Shown: positions 1 through 13,245, counted from the first letter of the stretch. The stretch: 64,000 nucleotides of DNA from Vibrio pelagius (GCF_024347575.1 NZ_AP025503.1:620001-684000); one strand, 5' to 3'. The notes: generated from the letters alone by a model not told the origin. Numbers and translations: made by a program.

Positions 1-167
1 TTCATGATTATTCACTTGCTCTGTTGTTTGTTCTCACTGAAGTATCATAGATTGACTTTGATAACTCCTGTACCAGAGACCTAATAAGTTGGCCGTTACT
101 TATGCTAGTTTTTATTTCGATAAGTCTTTTATGAACCAGCTTCTGTTAACAAACATTTGTTCACAGG

Positions 168-1343
168 TTAGGGGAGTTTAACTTGTGTCGCTTTAATATT
201 CTCGCTTGGATAGCAGCCCAATACTTTCAAATGACGCGTAATAGTCGTCAGCTCGGTAATTGCTTGCTGCATGTTGTCAGAGTTCAAGTGCGCCTCTAGA
301 TCCACATAGAACATCTCTTCCCAAGGGTTACCCATAATAGGACGTGATTCTAACTTGGTCATGTTGATACCGTAGCGTTGTAGAATCAGTAGTGTTTCGA
401 CTAGTGATCCCGCTTCTTGGGAGGTTGACATGATCAAAGTCGTTTTCGCTGGAATTTGAGTTGATACTTCAACAGGCTTACGCGCGACTACGATAAAGCG
501 AGTGTGGTTTTCGGTTTGGTTGGCAATATTGCCTTGAATTGGCTGAAGGCCATATAGCTTGCCGCTTGAGGAGTTGCCGATCGCAGCGACAGTGTCGTCG
601 TCAAGTTCTTTCACCTTCTTCATTGCATCAGCTGTGCTCGCGCAAGACTCTAGAGTCACGCCTTTTAAACGACTCAAGAACTCACTGCACTGTTGATGTG
701 GTTGTGGGTGAGAGTAAAGGGTTGTGATGTCTTCTAGACGAATATCTTTTTTCGCAACTAAGCAGTGCTCAATCGGTTGTGATAGTTCACCCACAATGTA
801 AAGCGTTGTGTGTTGAAGTAGGTCGTATACTTCGTTGATAGAACCTGAACTGGTGTTTTCAATTGGAAGTACACCGTAGTCAGCATGACCAGACTCGACC
901 GTCGACGTGACCTCTTTAAAGTGATTGCAGTTTAGTTCGATTAGCTCAGTGTTACGGCGACTGAAGTATTCACGACTTGCAAGGTGTGAGTATGACCCTT
1001 TTGACCCCAGAAATGCGACACGAGCCAAAGGTTTACGGCTCTGTGGATTGGCAAGATTCTGCAAGTAAGATTGTTGAAGAAGTACTGAATCTTCGATGAT
1101 GGTATGAAACAGTTTAGTGATGTACTGAGCATCTAGGTCGTACTTCTCTTTTCCATTCCCGATCAGCTTCACCAGTAGCTGTTGTTCACGAACGGCATCT
1201 CGAACTGGCTTTGATGTCTCTACTTTGCTTTTAGCCACCTCAATACTGAGTTTGCGACGTTCAGAGAGTAAGCTTAGAAGCTGATCATCAAGATCATTTA
1301 AGCGAAGGCGAATTTCATCAAGCGAAATGGGTTGGTCAGTCAT
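168..1343 (-). CDS. pheA: Bifunctional chorismate mutase / prephenate dehydratase
   Basis: Converts chorismate to prephenate and prephenate to phenylpyruvate, the committed route to phenylalanine, in the cytosol. The 391-residue product matches the usual length of the gamma-proteobacterial fusion. An all-alpha chorismate mutase domain spans about residues 5-90 (the RRKLSIEVAKSK stretch carries the active-site Arg and Lys). The dehydratase domain follows at about 105-285 (GSKGSYSH near its start, HTRF near its end), then a C-terminal ACT domain whose ESRP motif binds Phe for feedback inhibition. The ATG follows a Phe-rich leader ORF and an attenuator hairpin. The order raiA-pheL-pheA is the same as in E. 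coli. Identity is secure. Confidence 0.97.
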   Translation of the reverse strand: MTDQPISLDEIRLRLNDLDDQLLSLLSERRKLSIEVAKSKVETSKPVRDAVREQQLLVKLIGNGKEKYDLDAQYITKLFHTIIEDSVLLQQSYLQNLANPQSRKPLARVAFLGSKGSYSHLASREYFSRRNTELIELNCNHFKEVTSTVESGHADYGVLPIENTSSGSINEVYDLLQHTTLYIVGELSQPIEHCLVAKKDIRLEDITTLYSHPQPHQQCSEFLSRLKGVTLESCASTADAMKKVKELDDDTVAAIGNSSSGKLYGLQPIQGNIANQTENHTRFIVVARKPVEVSTQIPAKTTLIMSTSQEAGSLVETLLILQRYGINMTKLESRPIMGNPWEEMFYVDLEAHLNSDNMQQAITELTTITRHLKVLGCYPSENIKATQVKLP

Positions 1344-1357
1344 AAATGGGTCCTTAT

Positions 1358-1386
1358 AAAAAAGCCTCCCTTGAGTGGGAGGCTTT
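1358..1386 (-). terminator. pheA attenuator terminator
   Basis: On the minus strand a GCCTCCC / GGGAGGC hairpin with a 6-nt loop is followed by a T run, 15-20 nt upstream of the pheA start. A second GGAGGCT lies just after the leader peptide (plus strand 1422-1428) and can pair with the AGCCTCC arm as an antiterminator. This is the arrangement expected for ribosome-mediated attenuation. The segment at 1387-1402 is also nearly complementary to 1447-1463 inside the leader ORF and could act as the protector stem. Confidence 0.88.
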
Positions 1387-1431
1387 CTGTTCGTTTTTGA
1401 CTTGTTTTTCTAAAACGACTTAGCCTCCGAT

Positions 1432-1479
1432 TTACGGAAGGAAAAAGAAGTCAAAAATAAACAGAGTTTGAGTGTGCAT
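1432..1479 (-). CDS. pheL: Phe leader peptide
   Basis: A 15-codon ORF read as MHTQTLFIFDFFFLP, with five Phe codons (three consecutive), directly upstream of the pheA attenuator. A ribosome stalling on these codons when Phe-tRNA is scarce would favour the antiterminator and allow pheA transcription. The peptide is too short for ordinary gene calling. Its Phe content, its position between raiA and pheA and the adjacent competing hairpins make the call firm, although the peptide differs from the E. coli one. Confidence 0.9.
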   Translation of the reverse strand: MHTQTLFIFDFFFLP

Positions 1480-1588
1480 AAAAATGGTTTGTTTTTTGAA
1501 TGTTTAAACACAATAAGCAAGCGAACGAAAAGCGTCAAGCAAAAAAATAGCGCCGTATTGGCGCTATCTTCGAATCCTTTTATTTCTC

Positions 1589-1924
1589 TTATTCTACTTC
1601 AGCTTCTAGCTCTTCAATCTGAGGCTTTTCAGCTCGGCGAGCTTCAGGTTTGTGTCTTAGCTTATTCAGTTGTCGTTCTAATTTTTGTTCCACCTCATTA
1701 ACGGCAACATATAGGTCATCATGGATTGATGAAGCAACAAGCTGGCCTTTCGGTACGGTAATAACCGCTTCAAATTTCTTCTTCTTGTTAGGCTCTTCAC
1801 TAAAGCTTGCTTGGCAGCCGATGATGTCTACTTGCCATTTTTCTAACTTCTTAAATTTACTTTCAATGTGCTCACGGATTGCAGAGGTGATGTCAATATT
1901 CTTACCAGTGATATTCATTTTCAT
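1589..1924 (-). CDS. raiA: Ribosome-associated inhibitor / hibernation factor RaiA (YfiA)
   Basis: Binds the 30S decoding region in stationary phase or cold and blocks translation. The 111-residue protein has the family fold order beta-alpha-beta-beta-beta-alpha, starts MNITGKNIDIT at residue 3, and contains the KLEKWQ and KLERQLNKL helices typical of YfiA. The acidic tail after the RHKPEARR segment (about residues 91-111) separates RaiA from the shorter Hpf. It is a single gene with a long AT-rich upstream region, and it lies between bamD and pheL as in E. coli. Confidence 0.93.
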   Translation of the reverse strand: MKMNITGKNIDITSAIREHIESKFKKLEKWQVDIIGCQASFSEEPNKKKKFEAVITVPKGQLVASSIHDDLYVAVNEVEQKLERQLNKLRHKPEARRAEKPQIEELEAEVE

Positions 1925-2248
1925 AGAAGTTTTCCTCTGTTGTATCCCTCATGGGTTAACTCCAGATTACGTTTTTGGGTGGGAAAGAATGTGATCTAGA
2001 TCTAGTTTTGGTGGTGGTTTTTTAAGATTGAAATCAAATGTGATCTCACGCAAAAATCGTTATGTTTTTCGAGAAAAATGCTTGTTCTCAATAATAAAAA
2101 GGATAAATTGAACCCAAGGGTTCGCTAAAAATTACTTCAGTTTTTAGGGAAATCTTACAGCCCTTAAAAGGTGTGCGGCGAATAATTAAACAGTGTTGTT
2201 TTGTGATCTATGTCGCATCAAGGTGTTCCCCGAAAATCTGTCAAATTT

Positions 2249-2286
2249 AAAAAGCCGCTTGAGTACGATCTCAAGCGGCTTTTTGG
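2249..2286. terminator. Bidirectional intrinsic terminator without an obvious gene
   Basis: AAGCCGCTTGAG / CTCAAGCGGCTT arms around a 6-nt loop, with an A run on the left and a T run on the right, so it could work in both directions. There is no annotated gene end next to it: raiA starts 325 bp away and bamD already has its own terminator. Confidence 0.75.
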
Positions 2287-2364
2287 TGTTTATGGATAAA
2301 TTCATAGAGTAGTGAACTTGCCCTTCGTCTTACTAACATCACCATCAGTTGGTATGCACAGTTC

Positions 2365-2395
2365 AAAAAAAGCACACCACATAAGGTGTGCTTTT
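2365..2395 (-). terminator. bamD terminator
   Basis: AAAGCACACC / GGTGTGCTTT stem with a short loop, followed on the minus strand by a T run, 25 bp after the bamD stop codon. Confidence 0.85.
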
Positions 2396-2420
2396 CTATC
2401 AGACAGATACGGGAGGTTGG

Positions 2421-3149
2421 CTACGGAATAGGGTTTAGCTCAATCAACTTTTCCGTTCTTGCTACAGCATCTTCAAGACCGAGTTGCTTGTAAGCTTCTA
2501 ACTGGATCTCTAAAGATTTACGTGCAGCAATGGTATCTGGATAGGTTTTCTGCAGCTCTTGTGTACGGTTGATTGCAGCAATCCACGCCTCACGACGAAG
2601 ATAGAAATCAGCCGTTGCTAAGTCATACTCTGCTAAACGGTTTTTCAGCGCGAACATACGTTTCTGTGCATCTTCCGCGTAAGGGCTTGCAGGGAAACGC
2701 TCTAGTAGCTTCTTAAAATCAGCAAAAGCGAGTTTCACCGGCTCAGGGTCGCGGTCGCTACGATCGATATTGAACAGATCGTGCATGAAGTTACGGTCTT
2801 GCGCCATGTGCGTTAACCCGCGCATGTATAAAACCCAGTCTTGCTTTTCATGCGTTGGGTTTAAACGTAAGAATCGTGAAATGGTCGCCAGTCCTAGCGC
2901 TAGGTCATCGTTCTTGTAGTAAGCGTAGATAAGGTCTAGCTGTACTTGTTCTGAGTACGCACCGAATGGGTAACGCGAGTCCAGCGCTTCTAGTTTTTCA
3001 ATCGCAGATAACCAGCTACCACTTTGTAGCGATTCTTGTGCATCAGAATAGAGAACCGATGGCGGTACATCTGGGACGATCTCTTCACTGCTACTACAAC
3101 CAACTAACAGTGATACAGCTAATAGACCCGATAAAGTGAGGTGTTTCAT
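2421..3149 (-). CDS. bamD: Outer membrane assembly lipoprotein BamD
   Basis: Essential periplasmic lipoprotein of the BAM complex, which folds beta-barrel proteins into the outer membrane together with BamA. The N-terminus is a lipoprotein signal peptide with lipobox LLVG-C and the modified Cys at residue 18. The mature part carries five TPR-like helix pairs (for example YSDAQESLQSGSWLSAIEKL at about 35-55 and RRAEAWIAAINR-type repeats later). The 242-residue length matches E. coli YfiO. It is divergent from rluD, as in enterics. Confidence 0.96.
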   Translation of the reverse strand: MKHLTLSGLLAVSLLVGCSSSEEIVPDVPPSVLYSDAQESLQSGSWLSAIEKLEALDSRYPFGAYSEQVQLDLIYAYYKNDDLALGLATISRFLRLNPTHEKQDWVLYMRGLTHMAQDRNFMHDLFNIDRSDRDPEPVKLAFADFKKLLERFPASPYAEDAQKRMFALKNRLAEYDLATADFYLRREAWIAAINRTQELQKTYPDTIAARKSLEIQLEAYKQLGLEDAVARTEKLIELNPIP

Positions 3150-3287
3150 GTCAGGCGTCGATTCCTTGAATTTAAATATTTTGTTTGCTTCCGTTACTTT
3201 CTAACCAGTAACAGATACAATGATGCAATTAATCTATTTTATCCATACTAATGGGTATTAGTCTCACGGTTTTTAAAAAAGTTCGAT

Positions 3288-4262
3288 ATGGCTCAGCAGA
3301 TCACATTAACAGATACAGTAAAAAGCAGCCAGTTAGGTCAACGTTTAGACCAAGCTGTTGCTGAACTCTTTACCGATTTTTCTCGCTCTCGCATTAAAGA
3401 GTGGCTTCTTGACGGCAAAATCCAAGTGGATGGCGAAGTTGTTACTAAACCTCGTATCAAGGTTATGGGCGGTGAAGAGATCATCTTACAAGCTGAACTT
3501 GAAGATGAAGAGCGCTGGGAAGCACAAGATATTCCTTTGGATATCGTGTACGAAGATGACGACTTATTGGTGATCAACAAACCTCGCGATTTTGTTGTAC
3601 ACCCAGGTGCAGGTACGCCGGATGGAACCGTGCTAAACGCGCTCCTACACCATTACCCTCAAATCGCAGAAGTACCGCGTGCAGGTATTGTTCATCGTCT
3701 TGATAAAGACACTACTGGCCTAATGGTGGTGGCGAAAACAGTACCAGCACAAACGCGTCTAGTTCGAGCTCTATCAAAGCGCCGTATTACTCGCGAATAC
3801 GAAGCGATTGCGATCGGTAAAATGACAGCGGGTGGTATGGTTGAAAAACCGATTGGTCGCCACTCTACTAAACGTACGCTAATGGCAGTGAACGAGTTGG
3901 GCAAACCTGCGATCACTCACTACCGTGTTGCTGAACACTTCCGTGAGCACACGCGTATTCGCCTACGTCTAGAAACGGGTCGTACTCACCAAATCCGTGT
4001 ACACATGTCTTACCTACAGCACCCGCTTTTAGGTGACTTGGCATATGGTGGCCGTGCTCGAATCCCTAAAGGTGCCTCTGAAGAATTAACACAAATGATC
4101 CGTTCATTTGATCGTCAAGCGCTTCACGCGGTAATGCTTCGTTTTGAGCACCCAATCACTGGTGAAGAGATGGAGTTCCACGCTCCTGTTCCACAAGATA
4201 TGATTGTAATGGCAGAAGCGCTGCGCGTTGACGCACGAGACAATAAAGAAGACGACATCTAA
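3288..4262 (+). CDS. rluD: 23S rRNA pseudouridine(1911/1915/1917) synthase
   Basis: Isomerises three uridines in helix 69 of 23S rRNA, which affects ribosome assembly and termination. The protein has 324 residues. An N-terminal S4 RNA-binding domain lies at about residues 15-75, followed by the RluA-type catalytic domain with the HRLDKDTTGLMV motif, where Asp139 is the catalytic residue (same number as in E. coli). The TGRTHQIRVH motif is present near residue 230. Only 2 nt separate its stop from pgeF, so the two are co-transcribed. Confidence 0.97.
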   Translation: MAQQITLTDTVKSSQLGQRLDQAVAELFTDFSRSRIKEWLLDGKIQVDGEVVTKPRIKVMGGEEIILQAELEDEERWEAQDIPLDIVYEDDDLLVINKPRDFVVHPGAGTPDGTVLNALLHHYPQIAEVPRAGIVHRLDKDTTGLMVVAKTVPAQTRLVRALSKRRITREYEAIAIGKMTAGGMVEKPIGRHSTKRTLMAVNELGKPAITHYRVAEHFREHTRIRLRLETGRTHQIRVHMSYLQHPLLGDLAYGGRARIPKGASEELTQMIRSFDRQALHAVMLRFEHPITGEEMEFHAPVPQDMIVMAEALRVDARDNKEDDI

Positions 4263-4264
4263 CC

Positions 4265-5005
4265 ATGACGATGATTATCCCGAATTGGAACGCCCCTAAT
4301 AATGTCAAAGCCTTTGCCTCAACTCGAGTCGATGGTTTTTCGCAGGCTCAGTATCAAGGTCTGAATTTGGGCAGTCACGTTGGGGATGACATTAACCTGG
4401 TGCAAAAGAATCGAGACTGGTTACAGCAACAAACTCAGATGCCGAGCGCACCTGTTTGGCTTAACCAGACTCATTCAACCGATGTTGTTTCAGTCTTTGA
4501 GCCAACTTCCAAGATTCTCGATGCAGATGGCAGTTTTACTACTCAACAAGGTGTTGTGTTATCTGCGATGACGGCAGACTGTCTGCCAGTGCTGTTAACG
4601 GACAGTAAGGGCACTCAAGTTGCTGCGGTTCATGCTGGTTGGCGCGGCTTAGCGGGTGGGATTGTCGAAAACGCCGTGGCTAAGTTCACTAATATTGATG
4701 ACAGTAATCCTTTATTGGCTTGGTTAGGGCCAGCTATTGGTCAAGAGGCTTTCGAAGTGGGCCAAGATGTTTTGGATGCTTTTGTTGGCTTTGACAAAAA
4801 GGCAGAGCAGGCGTTTCGTGCCACACCAAACAATCAGAAGTGGTTGGCGAATATGTCTCAATTAGCAACTCAACGCCTTGCTAATGTTGGTGTGACGCAA
4901 GTTTTTGATTGTAATCTGTGTACTTACGCTGACCCTGATCATTTTTACTCCTATCGCCGCGATGGAGTAACAGGGCGTCAAGCCACCTTCATCTGGCTAG
5001 ATTAA
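4265..5005 (+). CDS. pgeF: Peptidoglycan editing factor / DUF152 metalloprotein (YfiH)
   Basis: Member of the multicopper polyphenol oxidase (laccase-like, DUF152) family. In E. coli the protein removes incorrectly incorporated amino acids from peptidoglycan precursors. The 246 residues carry the metal ligands His70 (NQTHSTDV), Cys106 (TADCLPV) and His123 (AVHAGWRG), plus the C-terminal CTYADPDHFYSYRRDG segment typical of the family. The first ATG is 2 nt after rluD; a second ATG two codons later is also possible. Translational coupling to rluD is likely. Confidence 0.92.
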   Translation: MTMIIPNWNAPNNVKAFASTRVDGFSQAQYQGLNLGSHVGDDINLVQKNRDWLQQQTQMPSAPVWLNQTHSTDVVSVFEPTSKILDADGSFTTQQGVVLSAMTADCLPVLLTDSKGTQVAAVHAGWRGLAGGIVENAVAKFTNIDDSNPLLAWLGPAIGQEAFEVGQDVLDAFVGFDKKAEQAFRATPNNQKWLANMSQLATQRLANVGVTQVFDCNLCTYADPDHFYSYRRDGVTGRQATFIWLD

Positions 5006-5015
5006 TCGCAAAAAC

Positions 5016-5043
5016 AGTGAACTTTCTGCGTGATAGTTCACTT
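5016..5043 (+). terminator. Possible weak hairpin after pgeF
   Basis: GTGAACT / AGTTCAC arms around an 11-nt loop, followed by a pyrimidine stretch rather than a clean T run. It lies between pgeF and the clpB promoter and may be a weak terminator. Confidence 0.4.
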
Positions 5044-5050
5044 CCTTCCC

Positions 5051-5079
5051 CTTGAAAATAATCGATACCGTATCCATCT
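5051..5079 (+). promoter_or_regulatory. Sigma-32 heat-shock promoter of clpB
   Basis: An exact CTTGAAA -35 element at 5051-5057, a 14-nt spacer, and ATCCATCT at 5072-5079, which matches 6 of 8 positions of the sigma-32 -10 consensus CCCCATNT. It lies 42 nt before the clpB start, a gene known to belong to the RpoH regulon. Confidence 0.85.
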
Positions 5080-5120
5080 TCTATTCATAAGATAAACATA
5101 TCTAAAGTAGGAAGGTTGGA

Positions 5121-7694
5121 ATGCGTCTCGATCGATTCACCAGTAAATTTCAAATTGCGATATCTGATGCTCAGTCTCTCGCATTAGGTCGTGATCACCA
5201 ATACATTGAACCTGTACACCTAATGGTGTCGCTATTAAACCAAGATGGTAGTGCGATTCGTCCACTGCTTACCATGTTGAACATTGATGTTGTTCAGCTG
5301 CGCTCTAAATTGAGTGAGATTCTTGATCGCGTGCCAAAAGTGAGTGGTATCGGGGGAGATGTACAGTTATCAAGTGCAATGGGTACTTTGTTCAACCTAT
5401 GTGACAAGGTCGCTCAAAAACGGAAAGATACCTACATCTCTTCTGAGATCTTCCTACTTGCAGCAATTGAAGACCGTGGTCCGCTCGGCAACTTGCTCAA
5501 AGAGCTTGGTTTAACCGAGCAAAAACTGTCTCAAGCTATTGAGCAGATCCGAGGTGGTCAGAAAGTCGATGATCCAAATGCAGAAGATAAACGTCAAGCT
5601 TTGGAGAAGTTTACGATAGACCTTACCGAGCGTGCGGAGCAAGGTAAACTCGATCCGGTAATTGGTCGTGATGACGAAATTCGTCGCACTATTCAAGTGC
5701 TGCAACGTCGTACTAAGAATAATCCGGTGATTATCGGTGAGCCTGGTGTGGGTAAAACGGCCATTGTTGAAGGACTCGCTCAGCGCATCATTAATAATGA
5801 AGTGCCAGAAGGGCTACGTGGTCGTCGCGTGTTGTCTCTTGATATGGGCTCACTTGTAGCGGGTGCTAAATATCGTGGTGAATTTGAGGAACGCTTGAAA
5901 TCGGTCCTTAATGAGCTATCGAAAGAAGAGGGTAACGTCATCCTCTTTATCGACGAGATTCATACCATGGTTGGTGCCGGTAAAGGCGAAGGCTCTATGG
6001 ATGCGGGCAATATGCTCAAACCAGCTTTGGCCCGCGGCGAACTTCACTGTGTTGGTGCTACTACGTTGGATGAGTACCGCCAATATATAGAGAAAGACCC
6101 GGCATTGGAGCGTCGCTTCCAAAAAGTGCTGGTGGATGAACCAACAGTTGAAGATACCGTGGCAATCCTGCGTGGTCTAAAAGAGCGTTACGAACTGCAC
6201 CATCATGTTGAGATCACTGATCCTGCGATTGTTGCGGCAGCGAGTCTGTCACACCGATACGTATCAGACCGCCAACTGCCAGACAAAGCTATCGACCTCA
6301 TTGATGAAGCGGCATCAAGTATTCGTATGCAGATCGACTCCAAGCCAGAATCTCTGGATAAACTGGAGCGTAAAATTATTCAACTTAAGATTGAACAGCA
6401 AGCGCTGACCAATGAGAATGATGATGCCAGTGAAAAGCGTCTTAAAACTTTAGAAAATGAATTGCTTGAGAAAGAGCGTGAATTTGCTGAGTTGGAAGAA
6501 GTGTGGAATGCAGAAAAAGCGGCACTATCTGGCACCCAACATATTAAGTCAGAGCTAGAACAGGCTCGCATGGATATGGACTTTGCACGTCGTGCTGGTG
6601 ATCTAAACCGTATGTCTGAACTTCAGTATGGTCGTATCCCCGAATTGGAAAAACAGTTAGACCTTGCTACTCAAGCAGAAATGCAAGAAATGACACTTTT
6701 AAAAAACAAGGTCACGGATGCTGAAATCGCTGAAGTTTTATCAAAGCAAACGGGTATTCCGGTTTCGAAGATGCTCGAGGCTGAAAAAGAGAAGTTACTA
6801 CAAATGGAGTCGGTACTTCATAAGCGCGTTATTGGTCAGACTGAAGCCGTAGAGGTCGTGGCCAATGCCATTCGTCGCAGTCGAGCTGGGCTTTCTGACC
6901 CAAACAAACCAATTGGCTCATTCCTATTTTTGGGGCCGACTGGTGTTGGTAAAACAGAGTTGTGTAAAACCTTAGCGAGTTTTATGTTCGATAGTGACGA
7001 TGCTATGGTTCGGATTGATATGTCTGAATTCATGGAAAAACATTCGGTAGCTCGTTTAGTTGGTGCTCCTCCTGGTTATGTTGGCTATGAAGAAGGTGGC
7101 TATTTAACTGAAGCGGTAAGACGTAAGCCTTATTCGGTAATCTTACTAGATGAAGTGGAAAAGGCACATCCGGACGTCTTCAACATTCTACTTCAGGTAC
7201 TGGATGATGGTCGTCTTACTGATGGACAGGGTCGAACTGTCGATTTCAGAAATACAGTCGTTATTATGACGTCAAACCTTGGTTCTTCGAGAATTCAAGA
7301 GAACTTCGCGGCTCTGGATTACCAGGGAATTAAGAATGAAGTAATGGAAGTGGTGAGTAAGCATTTCAGACCAGAGTTTTTGAACCGTGTTGATGAAAGT
7401 GTTGTGTTCCACCCGCTAGGGCAAGAACATATTAAGTCGATTGCCTCTATTCAGTTAACACACCTGAGCAAGCGAATGGAAGAAAACGGTTATGAGCTTG
7501 AGGTTTCAGACAAAGCGTTAGAGTTGATTGCTCAAGTTGGCTTTGACCCAGTTTACGGTGCAAGACCATTGAAACGAGCGATTCAGCAGAGTGTTGAAAA
7601 CCCGCTAGCGAAAGCGATATTGGCCGGTAAAGTGAATCCAGACAAAAAAGTTCAGCTGTTAGTCCATAACGATCGAATCGTTGCTCATCAATAA
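5121..7694 (+). CDS. clpB: ATP-dependent disaggregase ClpB (Hsp104 family)
   Basis: Hexameric AAA+ chaperone that, with DnaK, pulls proteins out of aggregates after heat stress. It is 857 residues, the same length as E. coli ClpB. Clp N domain about 1-145. First AAA module with Walker A GEPGVGKT (Lys212) and Walker B FIDEIH. Long coiled-coil middle domain about 400-525 (Glu/Lys-rich repeats). Second AAA module with GPTGVGKT (Lys611) and [13 protein letters not shown] pore loops are present. The ATG follows the GGAAGG ribosome site. It is transcribed alone from a sigma-32 promoter and ended by a strong hairpin. Confidence 0.98.
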   Translation: MRLDRFTSKFQIAISDAQSLALGRDHQYIEPVHLMVSLLNQDGSAIRPLLTMLNIDVVQLRSKLSEILDRVPKVSGIGGDVQLSSAMGTLFNLCDKVAQKRKDTYISSEIFLLAAIEDRGPLGNLLKELGLTEQKLSQAIEQIRGGQKVDDPNAEDKRQALEKFTIDLTERAEQGKLDPVIGRDDEIRRTIQVLQRRTKNNPVIIGEPGVGKTAIVEGLAQRIINNEVPEGLRGRRVLSLDMGSLVAGAKYRGEFEERLKSVLNELSKEEGNVILFIDEIHTMVGAGKGEGSMDAGNMLKPALARGELHCVGATTLDEYRQYIEKDPALERRFQKVLVDEPTVEDTVAILRGLKERYELHHHVEITDPAIVAAASLSHRYVSDRQLPDKAIDLIDEAASSIRMQIDSKPESLDKLERKIIQLKIEQQALTNENDDASEKRLKTLENELLEKEREFAELEEVWNAEKAALSGTQHIKSELEQARMDMDFARRAGDLNRMSELQYGRIPELEKQLDLATQAEMQEMTLLKNKVTDAEIAEVLSKQTGIPVSKMLEAEKEKLLQMESVLHKRVIGQTEAVEVVANAIRRSRAGLSDPNKPIGSFLFLGPTGVGKTELCKTLASFMFDSDDAMVRIDMSEFMEKHSVARLVGAPPGYVGYEEGGYLTEAVRRKPYSVILLDEVEKAHPDVFNILLQVLDDGRLTDGQGRTVDFRNTVVIMTSNLGSSRIQENFAALDYQGIKNEVMEVVSKHFRPEFLNRVDESVVFHPLGQEHIKSIASIQLTHLSKRMEENGYELEVSDKALELIAQVGFDPVYGARPLKRAIQQSVENPLAKAILAGKVNPDKKVQLLVHNDRIVAHQ

Positions 7695-7713
7695 AAACTA
7701 GAGCGATTTAAAG

Positions 7714-7750
7714 AGCGAACCAAGTAAAACGGCTTGGTTCGCTTTTATTT
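7714..7750 (+). terminator. clpB terminator
   Basis: AGCGAACCAAG / CTTGGTTCGCT stem followed by TTTATTTT, 20 nt after the clpB stop codon. Confidence 0.9.
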
Positions 7751-7813
7751 TGCGCGATTTGTCTGCTTTGTGTTCGAACGATTCGCAAAAGCGATTTTAT
7801 TTGGAATTTTCTC

Positions 7814-7841
7814 TTGTGCAGTGGGGATTTGTCTCTATAAT
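7814..7841 (+). promoter_or_regulatory. rRNA operon promoter P1
   Basis: TTGTGC (-35), a 16-nt spacer and a perfect TATAAT (-10), followed by a GC-rich discriminator GCGCC. The 16-nt spacing and GC-rich discriminator are hallmarks of stringently controlled rrn P1 promoters. The AT-rich stretch upstream could serve as an UP element. Confidence 0.85.
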
Positions 7842-7939
7842 GCGCCTCCGTTGTCAGGGATAATCAAGTGGTTTGAACAAAGCAATTAAGACGGTATTAA
7901 GCATTTAAGATGCTTTGAAAAATTAGCGATAAAAAGTGT

Positions 7940-7967
7940 TTGACACTGAAAGCTAATTCGCTAGAAT
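7940..7967 (+). promoter_or_regulatory. rRNA operon promoter P2
   Basis: Perfect TTGACA, a 16-nt spacer and TAGAAT, about 125 bp downstream of P1, again followed by a GC-rich start region. The tandem P1-P2 arrangement is that of enteric and Vibrio rrn operons. Confidence 0.85.
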
Positions 7968-8010
7968 GGCCGTCCACTTCGAGAGGCTCCAAGCGGAACT
8001 TTAGAAGTAA

Positions 8011-8024
8011 GCTCTTTAACAATT
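8011..8024 (+). promoter_or_regulatory. rrn leader boxA antitermination element
   Basis: GCTCTTTAACAATT matches the boxA consensus bound by NusB/NusE, in the leader about 200 nt before 16S. A second copy occurs in the 16S-23S spacer. Confidence 0.85.
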
Positions 8025-8220
8025 TAAACCTATCAATCTGTGTGGGCACTCGTTGATGAATATCACTAAGTTTGTTTTCGTTTTTAAAAGCAAAGGCAAA
8101 CAGATTCTTCGGAATCAAAATGATTTCAATGAACTGAGTGACCAATTAAGACTTCGGTCTTAGCACAGTCAATTCACTATCGTTAGATAGAATCAGTATT
8201 CATTGAGTCGACAAAATCTT

Positions 8221-9772
<1,552 letters not shown>

Positions 9773-9850
9773 TACGAAGATATTCACGATAAGTGTCCAC
9801 ACAGATTGATACGGTTTAGAAAGTTAGAGTAAGGAAATACTTTTCCAGAT

Positions 9851-9926
9851 GGGGCTATAGCTCAGCTGGGAGAGCGCTTCGCTGGAAGCGAAGAGGTCAT
9901 CGGTTCGATCCCGATTAGCTCCACCA
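9851..9926 (+). tRNA. Spacer tRNA: tRNA-Ala body with GGA (Ser-codon) anticodon
   Basis: A 76-nt tRNA with encoded CCA between 16S and 23S. All stems pair: acceptor GGGGCTA/TAGCTCC including the G3:U70 wobble that defines Ala identity, D stem GCTC/GAGC, anticodon stem CTTCG/CGAAG, T stem ATCGG/CCGAT. The variable loop is only 5 nt (AGGTC), so it is not a serine-type tRNA, which needs a long variable arm. The anticodon loop is CTGGAAG, giving anticodon GGA, cognate for UCC/UCU (Ser), instead of the GGC expected for Ala. Positions 32 and 38 are C and G and could pair. The gene body is certain. What amino acid it carries, and whether it decodes, is open; automatic tools may label it Ser from the anticodon alone. 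Confidence 0.95.
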
Positions 9927-10355
9927 TCTTTAAGTGTTCTTCCTTAAGAATCTTTAAAAATGGTTACTTCATTAAGAAGTGATTAGCTCTTTAACAATTT
10001 GGAAAGCTGACTGATTACTTAATTGGTTTTCACTTTAAAAAGTGAAATCAAACAGCTCAAGGCTGTGATTAAGTTAATCAAATTTAAAAGTTCTCAATGT
10101 TTATCCTTTCTTAGTTAATAAGAAAGGTATAAACACAACACAAACACATTCAAGTGTCTTGTATTCGAATCAATGTTTACATTGATTCACCATTGAGTCC
10201 GGCAAACACGTAATAAGAACTAACCCTTCTTGTTACAACCAAAACCTTGGTTGCTGTTTTGTCTTCACTGCCATTTGTCTTCACTTTTTAAAGTGAAATC
10301 AAATAAGCAAGTGAAAGCAAATAAGTCATCAACTCGAAACTTCTTCGGGTTGTAT
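9927..10355 (+). other. 16S-23S internal spacer, distal part
   Basis: 429 bp with no second tRNA. It contains a boxA-like GCTCTTTAACAATTTGG at about 9986-10002. Short inverted repeats TTTTCACTTTAAAAAGTGAAA at 10028-10048 and a similar one near 10282-10303 are probably parts of the RNase III processing stems flanking 23S. The motif TCACTTTTT...AAAGTGA recurs after 5S. Confidence 0.7.

Positions 10356-13245
<2,890 letters not shown>

Larger units (their letters stand above)
1925..2420. other. raiA-bamD intergenic region (promoter region, two hairpins)
   Basis: This 496-bp gap has no convincing protein gene. It should contain the raiA promoter at the low-coordinate end. It holds two separate strong stem-loops: 2365-2395, next to the bamD stop, and 2249-2286, about 130 bp further on. 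The second is not needed to end bamD and may terminate a small RNA on either strand. The 2060-2130 part is very AT-rich. Confidence 0.5.

Noticed and set aside
2020..2060. CRP site upstream of raiA
   Set aside because: TCACA half-sites are present but the required opposite half at 6-nt spacing is absent.
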